Below the pieces are notes generated by a model. It worked only from the letters and a program-made list of their open reading frames with translations, was not told the DNA's origin and made no database searches. Positions 1-6,900 of a DNA stretch of 20,593 nt are shown piece by piece (position 1 is the first letter of the stretch; every line of letters begins with the position of its first letter). This DNA is from CAMLHU01 sp049680185 (GTDB lineage: Bacteria; Gemmatimonadota; Gemmatimonadetes; Gemmatimonadales; GWC2-71-9): NCBI GenBank assembly GCA_049680185.1, contig JBAUHI010000090.1, positions 1 to 20,593 on the forward strand, written 5' to 3'. A program made the position numbers and the translations under genes.

Positions 1-842
1 TCGTGCGATGCGCTCGCGACGCCGATCCCGCCGAGGAGGAGCGCCGCGAGCGCCACGAGACCGAGGTAGCGGGAGAGCGTCGTGAGCGTTTCGTTGAGGT
101 CGCGTTCGTCGTCGGTGGCGGTCCGGATGCTGACCGACTGCGCTTGGAGCTCAGGGCGAAGAGGTGCGGCCCGTCCCGCCACATCGGTGCCGACGGGAAG
201 CTTCACGTACGTCTGATAGGACACGCGGGCGCCGAAGCCGAGGAGCCCGGTGCGCCCCACGTCCGCGCCGGAGACGTACACCCTCGGCGCGAATGCGCTC
301 ATCACGCCCACATCACCCGGGATATCGCCGATGGTACCCACGATCACCAGCCGCGCGGCGCCGATCGCAAGCGTGTCCCCGATCTCGACACCGAGGCTGG
401 TGAGCAGGACCGGGTCGATGATCGCGACGTCACCCTCCTGGACCGCGCCCCAGGCCCCCGCCGGTTCGGTCACGACCTTGCCGTAAAAAGGCCAGCCGCC
501 GGTCACTGCTTCGACGTCCACCAACCGGGTCGTCTTGCCCTTCGGGGCGAGTGCCATCGCATCGAAGCTGGTGACTTGGGAGACCGCCCCTCCCTGGGCC
601 AGTACCGTGACGATCGAATCGGTGGCCGGAGTGAACAGATGATTGGCCGCAAGGCGAACGTCGGCGCCGAGGAGCGCCTGCGATTGCTCGCCGATGGAAC
701 GGCGAAGATTGGCGGTGAAGCCGTTGATGGCGGTAAGGGCGCCGACGCCCAGCGCCACCGTGGCGGCAAGCAGCGCCAGGCGACGGGGCGCGGCGCGTCC
801 CTCGCGCCAGGCGTGGACCAGCGCGAACCGGAGGGGGTTCAC
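1..842 (-). CDS. ybbP: ABC transporter permease, YbbP/FtsX-MacB type (3' part missing)
   Basis: I translated this by reading the minus strand from a GTG at 842, which overlaps the stop of the ATPase gene (GTGA overlap, bases 839-842). About 280 codons are present and the frame runs off the left window edge without a stop. Residues about 22-42 form a first membrane helix (LALLAATVALGVGALTAING). A soluble periplasmic MacB_PCD-like domain follows (about 45-250), including RRSIGEQSQALLGADVRL. A second helix begins near 258 (YLGLVALAALLLGGIGVAS). This helix, large periplasmic domain, helix order is the start of the MacB/FtsX permease fold, and the LLGADVRL stretch is typical of YbbP-like predicted permeases. 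With the adjacent ATPase it would form an inner-membrane complex acting on envelope substrates. The E. coli YbbAP substrate is not firmly known and I claim none here. The remaining FtsX helices should lie outside the window. Confidence 0.88.
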   Translation of the reverse strand, partial: MNPLRFALVHAWREGRAAPRRLALLAATVALGVGALTAINGFTANLRRSIGEQSQALLGADVRLAANHLFTPATDSIVTVLAQGGAVSQVTSFDAMALAPKGKTTRLVDVEAVTGGWPFYGKVVTEPAGAWGAVQEGDVAIIDPVLLTSLGVEIGDTLAIGAARLVIVGTIGDIPGDVGVMSAFAPRVYVSGADVGRTGLLGFGARVSYQTYVKLPVGTDVAGRAAPLRPELQAQSVSIRTATDDERDLNETLTTLSRYLGLVALAALLLGGIGVASASH

Positions 843-1510
843 GCGGCGCGGTCCGAGACCAGCCGGCCGTCAGCGAGGCGGATGATGCGGCTGGCGCGCG
901 CCGCGAGATCGGGGTCGTGGGTCACCAGTACCAGCGTCGTGCCGACGTCCCGGTTCCATTCGAGCAGCAGGTCGATGATGACGGCCCCATTCTCGGCGTC
1001 GAGGTTCCCGGTCGGCTCATCGGCAAAGAGGATCCGGGGGCGGTTGGCAAAGGCGCGGGCCAGCGCCACCCGCTGCTGCTCACCACCGGAGAGCTGTGCC
1101 GGGTAGTGATGCGCCCGGGCGGCAAGGCCCACCCGCGCGAGGAGCTCGTCGGCGCGTCGAGCGGCATCGGGACCGCCAGCGAGCTCGATCGGCACCTGGA
1201 CGTTCTCCCGCGCCGTGAGCGTGGGGATCAACTGGAAGGCCTGGAAGACGAAGCCGACCTTCTCGCCCCGGAGCCTGGCGCGCGCGTCCTCGGTCAATCC
1301 GGACAGTCGCTGGCCATCGAGGGTCACCTCGCCGGCCGATGGCCGGTCGAGTCCGGCCAGGAGCCCGAGCAGGGTGCTCTTGCCGCTCCCGGACGGGCCG
1401 GTGATCGCGACGAACCCGCCAGCAGCAAGGTCGAAGGTGATATCATTGAGGACAGTGAGGTCGCGTTCACCGGAGGCGTAGGATCTGGTGAGGTGGGAGC
1501 AGGAGAGCAT
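839..1510 (-). CDS. ybbA: ABC transporter ATP-binding protein, YbbA/LolD-like
   Basis: This 223-residue protein has the usual length for a MacB/LolD-class ATPase, with all nucleotide-binding motifs intact. Walker A is GPSGSGKST (38-46), the Q-loop is FVFQAFQL (87-93), the signature is LSGGEQQR (140-147), Walker B is ILFADEPTGNLD (160-171) and the H-loop is VTHD (196-199). It would power the permease encoded directly downstream, with which it overlaps by four bases, so the two are translationally coupled. The gene is divergent from a TesA-like esterase 105 bases away, matching the ybbA-ybbP/tesA order of E. coli. That is why I prefer YbbA over LolD, which has a LolC/E partner and a different context. 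The ATG at 1510 lacks a clear Shine-Dalgarno sequence; the leader contains heptamer repeats instead. Confidence 0.9.
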   Translation of the reverse strand: MLSCSHLTRSYASGERDLTVLNDITFDLAAGGFVAITGPSGSGKSTLLGLLAGLDRPSAGEVTLDGQRLSGLTEDARARLRGEKVGFVFQAFQLIPTLTARENVQVPIELAGGPDAARRADELLARVGLAARAHHYPAQLSGGEQQRVALARAFANRPRILFADEPTGNLDAENGAVIIDLLLEWNRDVGTTLVLVTHDPDLAARASRIIRLADGRLVSDRAA

Positions 1511-1516
1511 CGGGGA

Positions 1517-1549
1517 AGGGCTCAGGGTTCAGGGAAGGACTCAGGACTC
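1517..1549. repeat. Degenerate heptanucleotide tandem repeat in the ybbA/tesA divergent region
   Basis: The plus strand reads as AGGGCTC, AGGGTTC, a five-base AGGGA, then AGGACTC twice (1536-1542 and 1543-1549). The unit is about AGGRYTC. It sits in the leader of the ATPase gene, between its ATG (1510) and the divergent esterase. It shares the seven-base period, but not the exact unit, with the arrays at 2387, 2519 and 3581. Confidence 0.65.
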
Positions 1550-1615
1550 GTAGCGAACACCAACATCAAATGACGAACCGCCCGGACCTCGGGACCGCAT
1601 CTCCGACTCGCAACG

Positions 1616-2392
1616 ATGAAACCTAAACTACTCCTCATCGCTCTACTTTTTGCCGCATGCAACCGCCCGCCCGCCGGTCCGGCGGGCGCATCGTCGGAGG
1701 ACACGACGCACCGAGGGCCCGCCCTCCGGGCGGGCCCGACAATGGATCCGATGCGCGGCGTTCAGCCCGCCTCGGGGCCAGCCGGGACGGCCGACACTCG
1801 CCCGGTCATCCTCTTCCTCGGCACCAGTCTCACCGCCGGGCTCGGGCTCGATCCTTCCGATGCCTACCCGGCAGCGATCCAACGCCGGATCGACTCCGCC
1901 GGGATGGCGCTCCGCGCCGTCAATGCCGGTCTCAGCGGCGAGACCTCGGCCGGGGCCTCCCGCCGGATCGGATGGATCCTCGAACACACCCACGTGGCGC
2001 TGCTGGTGATCGAGACCGGCGCCAACGATGGCCTGCGCGGCCAGGATCCTGATTCGGTCGCCGCCAACATCCGGGAGATCATCGCACTGGCACGACGCCA
2101 GCACCCCGAGCCGCGGATCTCCTTGATCCAGATGTACGCGCTCCCCAACTACGGGCGCGCATACGGGGAGCGATTCGCCGAGCTCTACCCGAGGGTCGCC
2201 CGGCAGGAACGGGTGACGCTGCTGCCGTTCCTGCTCGCGGGTGTCGCCGGCGTCGATTCCCTCGACCAGGCCGACGGCATCCATCCGGATCTTGAGGGCG
2301 AACGCATCGTGACCGACAACGTCTGGCGCGCGCTCCGGCCCCTCCTCGACTCGCTGACGCGGGGGGTAGGGCGGCGAGCGAGTGGCGGCTAG
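1616..2392 (+). CDS. tesA: TesA-like SGNH/GDSL esterase (arylesterase / lysophospholipase), predicted lipoprotein
   Basis: This 258-residue protein is a member of the TesA branch of SGNH hydrolases, which cleave acyl or aryl esters in the periplasm. The N-terminus KPKLLLIALLFAAC is a lipoprotein signal with the lipid Cys at 15, so the enzyme is probably membrane-tethered. Residues 16-62 are a Pro/Ala/Gly-rich linker. Block I is FLGTSLTAG, with nucleophile Ser71 and Thr in place of Asp of the usual GDSL. The oxyanion-hole Gly is in AGLSGETS (about 108), block III is ETGANDGLRG (Asn137), and the catalytic Asp/His are in DGIHP (D220, H223). LPNYGRAY also matches TesA. The start ATG is chosen for the signal peptide, as there is no strong ribosome site. 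The gene is divergent from the YbbA-YbbP pair, as in E. coli. Substrate cannot be told from sequence alone. Confidence 0.9.
   Translation: MKPKLLLIALLFAACNRPPAGPAGASSEDTTHRGPALRAGPTMDPMRGVQPASGPAGTADTRPVILFLGTSLTAGLGLDPSDAYPAAIQRRIDSAGMALRAVNAGLSGETSAGASRRIGWILEHTHVALLVIETGANDGLRGQDPDSVAANIREIIALARRQHPEPRISLIQMYALPNYGRAYGERFAELYPRVARQERVTLLPFLLAGVAGVDSLDQADGIHPDLEGERIVTDNVWRALRPLLDSLTRGVGRRASGG
1668..1737. repeat. Two strong GC hairpins inside the tesA linker coding region
   Basis: Two perfect inverted repeats lie within codons 17-41 of the esterase. Arms 1668-1677 and 1679-1688 have ten paired bases around a single T. Arms 1715-1724 and 1728-1737 have ten paired bases around the loop TCC. 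They encode the Pro/Ala/Gly linker between the lipid anchor and the catalytic domain. They may be palindromic elements tolerated in frame in an unstructured linker, or simply codon-driven GC palindromes. Confidence 0.6.
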
Positions 2393-2453
2393 ACGCTAGA
2401 GGCTGTGGGCTAGGAGCTAGAGGTTAAGGGCCAGAGCCTAGGGGCTAGAGGCC
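2387..2453. repeat. Heptanucleotide tandem repeat, unit GGCTAGA (nine copies)
   Basis: From 2387 the sequence divides without slippage into nine seven-base units: GGCTAGA, CGCTAGA, GGCTGTG, GGCTAGG, AGCTAGA, GGTTAAG, GGCCAGA, GCCTAGG and GGCTAGA, then a partial GGCC. The first unit contains the stop codon of the tesA-like gene (TAG at 2390-2392), so the array begins inside the coding end. Divergence between units is substitutional while the period is kept. Confidence 0.85.
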
Positions 2454-2488
2454 AACTGCTACCAGCTTCCAGCTGTCAGCCATCAGCG
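2454..2488. repeat. Heptanucleotide tandem repeat, unit about NCCAGCT (five copies)
   Basis: Following the GGCTAGA array directly, the sequence reads AACTGCT, ACCAGCT, TCCAGCT, GTCAGCC, ATCAGCG. The core CAGC is kept at a seven-base period. It forms a bridge between the first array and the TGATAGC array at 2519. Confidence 0.65.
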
Positions 2489-2518
2489 ATAAGAGCCGTT
2501 GAACGTCACTTGGCTCGC

Positions 2519-2563
2519 TGATAGCTGATAGCTAATAGCCGATAACTGATAGCCGATAACTGA
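2519..2563. repeat. Heptanucleotide tandem repeat, unit TGATAGC (six copies)
   Basis: Six exact-length units are visible: TGATAGC, TGATAGC, TAATAGC, CGATAAC, TGATAGC, CGATAAC, then a partial TGA. The array ends three bases before the stop codon of the minus-strand CopD-like gene (2566-2568). The two converging genes (tesA-like and CopD-like) are thus separated almost wholly by heptamer repeats. Only bases 2489-2518 lack the pattern, and I see no classical terminator there. Confidence 0.85.
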
Positions 2564-2565
2564 CC

Positions 2566-3564
2566 TCAATCCCGCCCCCCACTCGGCTGCGGCCCACCAG
2601 GCCCACCAGGCCCGCCGGGGCGGGGTCCGGCGTGCTCGATGCCGGGAGGTCCTTCGTTCGGTGCGCGAGACCGCGGAGACGGAAGGCTCACCAGCACTGA
2701 CGTGATCAACAGCACCAGTCCCGCCAGCTTGAGCTCGCGCCACGCGGTCACCTTGAATGTCGCTACGTCCTCGGTGGTCCTGAGATTCGGACCCGCCTTC
2801 TTCCAGTGGTAGTAACCGAGCCCCAGGATGAAGCAGACCACGACAAGCTTGGCGTCGAGCGCCCATCCGTACGATGTGGTCCAGAGGGAGCTCCAGCGGT
2901 GCAGGTGCCGCCAGGCCGTCGTCACGCCGGTGATCCCGAGGAGGCCTGCCCCAGTCAGCCCGACCGCGGAGAACCGCTGAACCAACGTCCCCACCGCGGC
3001 GTCCTTTTCCCCCTGTGCCACGTTGGCCGCGAACGCGATCCCCACGCCCGCGACCATCATCACGAAGAGGGTGCCGAGCCAGAGGGAGCCGCCGAGGACG
3101 TGCACCGGGTTGATGATCCCGAACCACCGCCCCGTAAAGACCGCCGGGAGGTTGCCGAGCTGGATGACCAGCAGCGTCACGGCGGCCAGGAGCCACCCGA
3201 AGGTGATGCGCCCCGCTGCGAGCGCAAAGCCGAGTGCCACCGCACCGATCAGGGCGACCCGCATTCCGATCGGGCCCCGCTGGAGGATCATCGTATCGGA
3301 GAAGGAGAGCCCCATCAGGTGCGCGCGGAACAGTCCCGACACCAGGAGTGCCAGTGCCCCGCAGAGCGCACCGATGAGCCCGATCCGTGCCGCACGGGGG
3401 CCGGAGTCGGCGAGTGCAACGCTACCAGGGCCTCCGGCTCGGAGCGCGGGCCGGAGCACGGCCCAGTAGAAGCCGGCGGCCCCCAGCGCCAGGTACTGGG
3501 CCAGGAAGCCCATGAGTTCACGCGGAGGATCGGTCCAGACGAGCAGCGGTTCGGCGGGGGCCAC
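2566..3564 (-). CDS. CopD-like integral membrane protein
   Basis: The GTG at 3564 is chosen over an upstream ATG at 3660 because GAGGA lies six bases before it, and the upstream extension would translate the TAGGG heptamer repeat. The product is 332 residues with about eight membrane helices (near 18-38, 61-79, 100-118, 122-138, 155-180, 197-216, 235-253, 277-294). The segment VHVLGGSLWLGTLF (154-167), then RFSAVGLTGAGLLGITGV (197-214), SYGWALDAKL (231-240) and YYHWKKAGP matches the CopD domain (copper resistance D / YcnJ). In CopD proteins this membrane domain is linked to copper import, but many homologues have no proven role. The C-terminus after 296 is a cytoplasmic or periplasmic Pro/Gly tail with GGPGGPGGP. 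The gene lies downstream of the giant lipoprotein on the same strand, separated by a terminator, so it is probably a separate unit. Confidence 0.75.
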   Translation of the reverse strand: MAPAEPLLVWTDPPRELMGFLAQYLALGAAGFYWAVLRPALRAGGPGSVALADSGPRAARIGLIGALCGALALLVSGLFRAHLMGLSFSDTMILQRGPIGMRVALIGAVALGFALAAGRITFGWLLAAVTLLVIQLGNLPAVFTGRWFGIINPVHVLGGSLWLGTLFVMMVAGVGIAFAANVAQGEKDAAVGTLVQRFSAVGLTGAGLLGITGVTTAWRHLHRWSSLWTTSYGWALDAKLVVVCFILGLGYYHWKKAGPNLRTTEDVATFKVTAWRELKLAGLVLLITSVLVSLPSPRSRAPNEGPPGIEHAGPRPGGPGGPGGPQPSGGRD

Positions 3565-3580
3565 GAGGGGTCCTCGGTTG

Positions 3581-3601
3581 TAGGGCTTAGGGTTTAGGGA
3601 A
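3581..3601. repeat. Heptanucleotide tandem repeat, unit TAGGGNT (three copies)
   Basis: The units are TAGGGCT, TAGGGTT and TAGGGAA. The repeat lies 17 bases upstream of the CopD-like start, the same type of position as the array before ybbA. Confidence 0.65.
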
Positions 3602-3813
3602 ACCTGAAAAGTAATGGTGCCCGGGGCTGCTCGGAGCGACCACGAAGCCCTACGTGCCAAGCACCAAGCCCTTCTCGTCAGAACATGAGTGCCAGGTCAC
3701 GTTGCCGCCCGTGATCCGTGGCGCCGCATCGGGTCTCTCATTTACTGAACTCTCACCCCCGACCCTTCTGCCTTACTGTCACCCTGAGCGCATGCCTGAG
3801 ACCCTCACCCCCG

Positions 3814-3838
3814 ACCCCTCTCCCTGCGGGAGAGGGGT
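3814..3838. repeat. Perfect 11-bp hairpin with TGC loop (interspersed palindrome-like)
   Basis: Left arm 3814-3824 (ACCCCTCTCCC) pairs fully with 3828-3838 around TGC. The preceding bases CTCACCCCCGACC form a direct repeat with 3752-3764. From general knowledge, CTCACCCC...CTCTCCC-hairpin-GGGAGAGGGG sequences are widely scattered intergenic repeats in unrelated high-GC bacteria. The relationship here is by resemblance only. Confidence 0.7.
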
Positions 3839-3873
3839 GTGTCACTGGCAAGGTGTGATGGACCCATTACGGC

Positions 3874-3911
3874 AATGAAACGCCCCTCCCGGGACCGACG
3901 TGGGAGGGGCG
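3874..3911 (-). terminator. Intrinsic terminator of the giant lipoprotein gene
   Basis: CGCCCCTCCC (3881-3890) and GGGAGGGGCG (3902-3911) form a perfect ten-base stem with an eleven-base loop. The stem starts 28 bases past the stop codon at 3940. Read on the minus strand it is followed by TTTCATT, a short and imperfect T-tract. Confidence 0.75.
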
Positions 3912-3939
3912 ATTCGTGTTCATCGGCTGGACGTCTCGC

Positions 3940-6900
3940 CTACGGCACGCTCCAGATGATCTGACTGAAGCCATCGGCGATCGTATGGGCGTTGAATTCG
4001 GCGGCGCCGAGGTTCGGGAGCAGTGCCGTCACGACGAGGGTGCCGGCCCCCGAGTTGCCGTTGGTCGCCGAGATGTAGTTGCCGACGCCGGTGCCGCCGC
4101 CGCTGCCGTCGCCAATGAGGCTGAACACGGTATTGGTCAGCGTGACCGCCAGCGGTGCCGACGCCTGCACCGTGAACTGTGTGATGTTCCCCGCCGGGTT
4201 GAAGTTGGCGAACGTCACGCTGTCGAAGGCCATGATGGAATCGTTGTTCTGTGCGAAGATGACCGGCACCTGATCGAAGGTAGCGGCGTGGACGTCGGCT
4301 CCGCCGAACGTCAGTGGCTGGCCCGCCGTGGCGCGGACCAGGAGGCCCGGTTCGAAGACGGCGTGGCTGATCGACAGCCGCCCGCTCACGTTCACCGCAC
4401 TTTGCAGCGTCAGGGTATCCGGGAAGTCCTCGCGCAAGTTGGCGAATGCCGACGTCGCCGGGTTCGTGAAGGCAATGTTGTGGTTGAGCCCCGCACTGGA
4501 GCTGATGCCGCTGAAGGCCGTCGTATGCGCGCCATTTGGTGCGAAGGCCTGTGCATTCCCGCCCTGTTGCAGGCCGCCGAAGAGGAGGAGCACCCCGTTG
4601 GTGAGGCGGCCTGAAGTGGAGTTGCCGCTGAAGTCGGCATCGCCTTGCACTTGTACCGAGTCGCTCGCGCGGGTCATCGTGAGCGTACCACCGGTCCCGA
4701 TGCCGAGGTCGGTGTACACCAGCAGGCGGCCGCCGTTGGGGTCGAGGTCACCCTGCTGGACGTTCACCGCCGAGTCGACCGTCTGCAGGACCCCGGATGC
4801 GAGCTTGAGCGACGCAGAGGCGCTCGCGCCGGAGTAGTTCGGGGCGCCGGGGCCCGCCACGTAGAGGTTGTGGATCCCGAGCGCGGGTGCGAGTGCCGTG
4901 TCGATCACCGGCGCGTTGATCACCACGTTGCCGTTGTACGTGATGGCCGGGAGCGCCGAGGGCCCGGTAAAGTGGGTCCAATCGACGAGCCAGGTGTCGT
5001 TGGTGGTCAGCCCGCCGGCGACCTCGAGATCCTTGAGGGTCACGGTGTATACCCCGGCCGAATAGGCGCTCACGTCTGCCGAGCCCTTCACGACGATGCT
5101 GTCGCCCTGGACAGCGCCGGAGTCGGCGAAGTTGCCGAAGATCTGCGTCAGGCCGTGGAAGACGGTACCGAGCCCGTTGGTGCTCTTGAAGTCCTGGAAG
5201 TGGCTCGGCCCCGGGTCGGCGAAGCTGACGTTCTGTTGGAAGTCGCTGCCACCGAACACCACCGCCGTGCCGCTGGAAGCAAAGGCATCGGCGGCGCCGC
5301 TGGCGTTGGTCTGGCTGAAGCTCCCGCTCGAGACGGTGATCGTCCCGGCGGTAAGGAGGCCCGAAGTGCTGCCGCCGCCAAAGAGGGCGTTCCCGCTCAC
5401 GAACAGGTTCGCGGTGGGGTCCACCATCGTGAGCTTGCCGCCGTTCTTCGTGATGAAGTCACCGTTCACCGAGAAGTTCCCCGGCCCGACCTTGAAGGTG
5501 CCGCCATCCACCAGCACGGTGTCGGCCGAGGCGAAGTAGTTGATGTGCGCCGAGCCGGTGATCACGACGGTGTGATAGCTGTTGGTGTCGCGGACCACCT
5601 GGTTGACACCGGCGAAGCGGGTGACCTTGGGCCCCCAGGACCCGGGGGCAAAGGAGCCCTGGATCGGGTTCGGGTCCCTGAGCTCGAGCGTGTCGACATT
5701 GAGGTTTGGGAAGGCGTCGACCATCAACGGGCCGCCCACCGTCACGGTGGCACCGGCGGCGCCGTTCACGACGCCGTCGCCCACTTCGTAGAAGAGGGTG
5801 TCGGCCACGAAGAGGCTGTTGGCCAGGTCCACCGTTGAGTTGCCGCTGATCACCAGGTTCTGTGCCTGCGAGGCGCCGGCCCCGGCGGTGTGGAAGTCGA
5901 TCTGCTCCCCGCCGCAGCAGGTCTGAGGCTGGACGATCTCGAGCCGGTGCGATCCCGACGCCGCGAACGAGGCCGCGCTGTTGCTGGCGGTCTGGCGGAA
6001 GGTCGGCGTCTGCAGCACTCCGGCCGTGAGGAGCCCGGCGGTGCTCCCGCCATCGAAGGTGGCCGGGCCAAAGACGAGCACGGAGTCGGCCGGATTCGTC
6101 ATCGTGAGCGTGCCGGTGCCGGAGGTGTTGAACGCCGAATCGGCGATGACGGTCTGGCCGTTCGCGTCCAGCGAGCCCGCCAGCACGTTGAGCGTGTCCT
6201 GGGCCTCGAACTTGGCGGTCGGGTGGACCGTGCCGAGGATGTCCACGTTCAGGTAGCTCAAGTTCGACGGGATGGCCTGGTTGGTGCCGGCGAACCGGGT
6301 GGTGGTCACGTAGAAGTTGGTGTCCAGTGGGACCGACAGCGTGCTGTGGACCTCAAGCGTGTCCAGGGAGAGATACCCCTGGGAGTCGGCAACGACGGGG
6401 CCCAGCGCCACGACCCGTTCCTGCCCGTTATCCCAGAGGTAGCCCGCCTGCCGGATCTGGAGTGAGTCGGCGACGACCATGGTGGTTCGGAAGAGCTCAG
6501 TGCCCCCTGCCCCGATGATGTCCAGCTTGTTGAATTGGGTCGCCAGGGTGGCGTACTGGATGTTGTTCCCCGCGGCCCCGGTGAAGACGGTCCGGTGGGT
6601 CCCGGTGGCGTAGAACGCCGAGTCGCTGGTGCTGAAGCTGCTGCCAATGCGCTGTGTCTCGTTGAAGTTTCCCTGGATCACCAGCGTCCCGGCCGTGAGG
6701 CGCCCGGCCTCGCTCCCGCCGCCGAAGTTGGCGCCGACGAAGGCACCGCCGGAGCCGACATCCACCGAGTCCGCCGCGTGGGTCATCACCAGGGCACCCT
6801 GATCCGCGGTGGTGAGCGTCCCCGTGACGGTCACCACGTGACCGGCCGGGTCGAAGGTGCCGGGGCCGGTCCCGTTCTGGATGGTCAGGTCGTTGAGCAG

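Larger units (their letters stand above)
3565..3939. other. Repeat-rich intergenic region between the giant lipoprotein gene and the CopD-like gene
   Basis: No credible gene is seen here. The region holds TAGGG heptamers (3581-3601), a short CCAAG-containing heptamer run (about 3652-3669: GTGCCAA, GCACCAA, then GCCC), an 18-base direct repeat with one mismatch (3752-3769 and 3804-3821), an 11-bp hairpin (3814-3838) and the terminator of the giant gene (3881-3911). The promoter of the CopD-like gene should lie here, but I cannot point to convincing -35/-10 boxes. Confidence 0.7.

Noticed and set aside
3581..3601. TTTAGGG telomere-like motif
   Set aside because: Only three degenerate copies exist, and neighbouring arrays have other heptamers. 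The likeness to plant-type telomere repeats is chance.
3565..3660. Upstream ATG at 3660 as start of the CopD-like protein
   Set aside because: It would translate the heptamer repeat into a hydrophilic extension. The GTG at 3564 has GAGGA at good spacing.
3654..3878. A 74-codon plus-strand frame in the intergenic region
   Set aside because: It crosses the direct repeat and the hairpin, has no ribosome site and no recognisable product.
3940..4400. C-terminal sorting signal (T9SS, PEP-CTERM, LPXTG) or beta-barrel in the giant protein
   Set aside because: The C-terminus is an end-cap finishing in SQIIWSVP, with no hydrophobic helix, basic tail or barrel strands.
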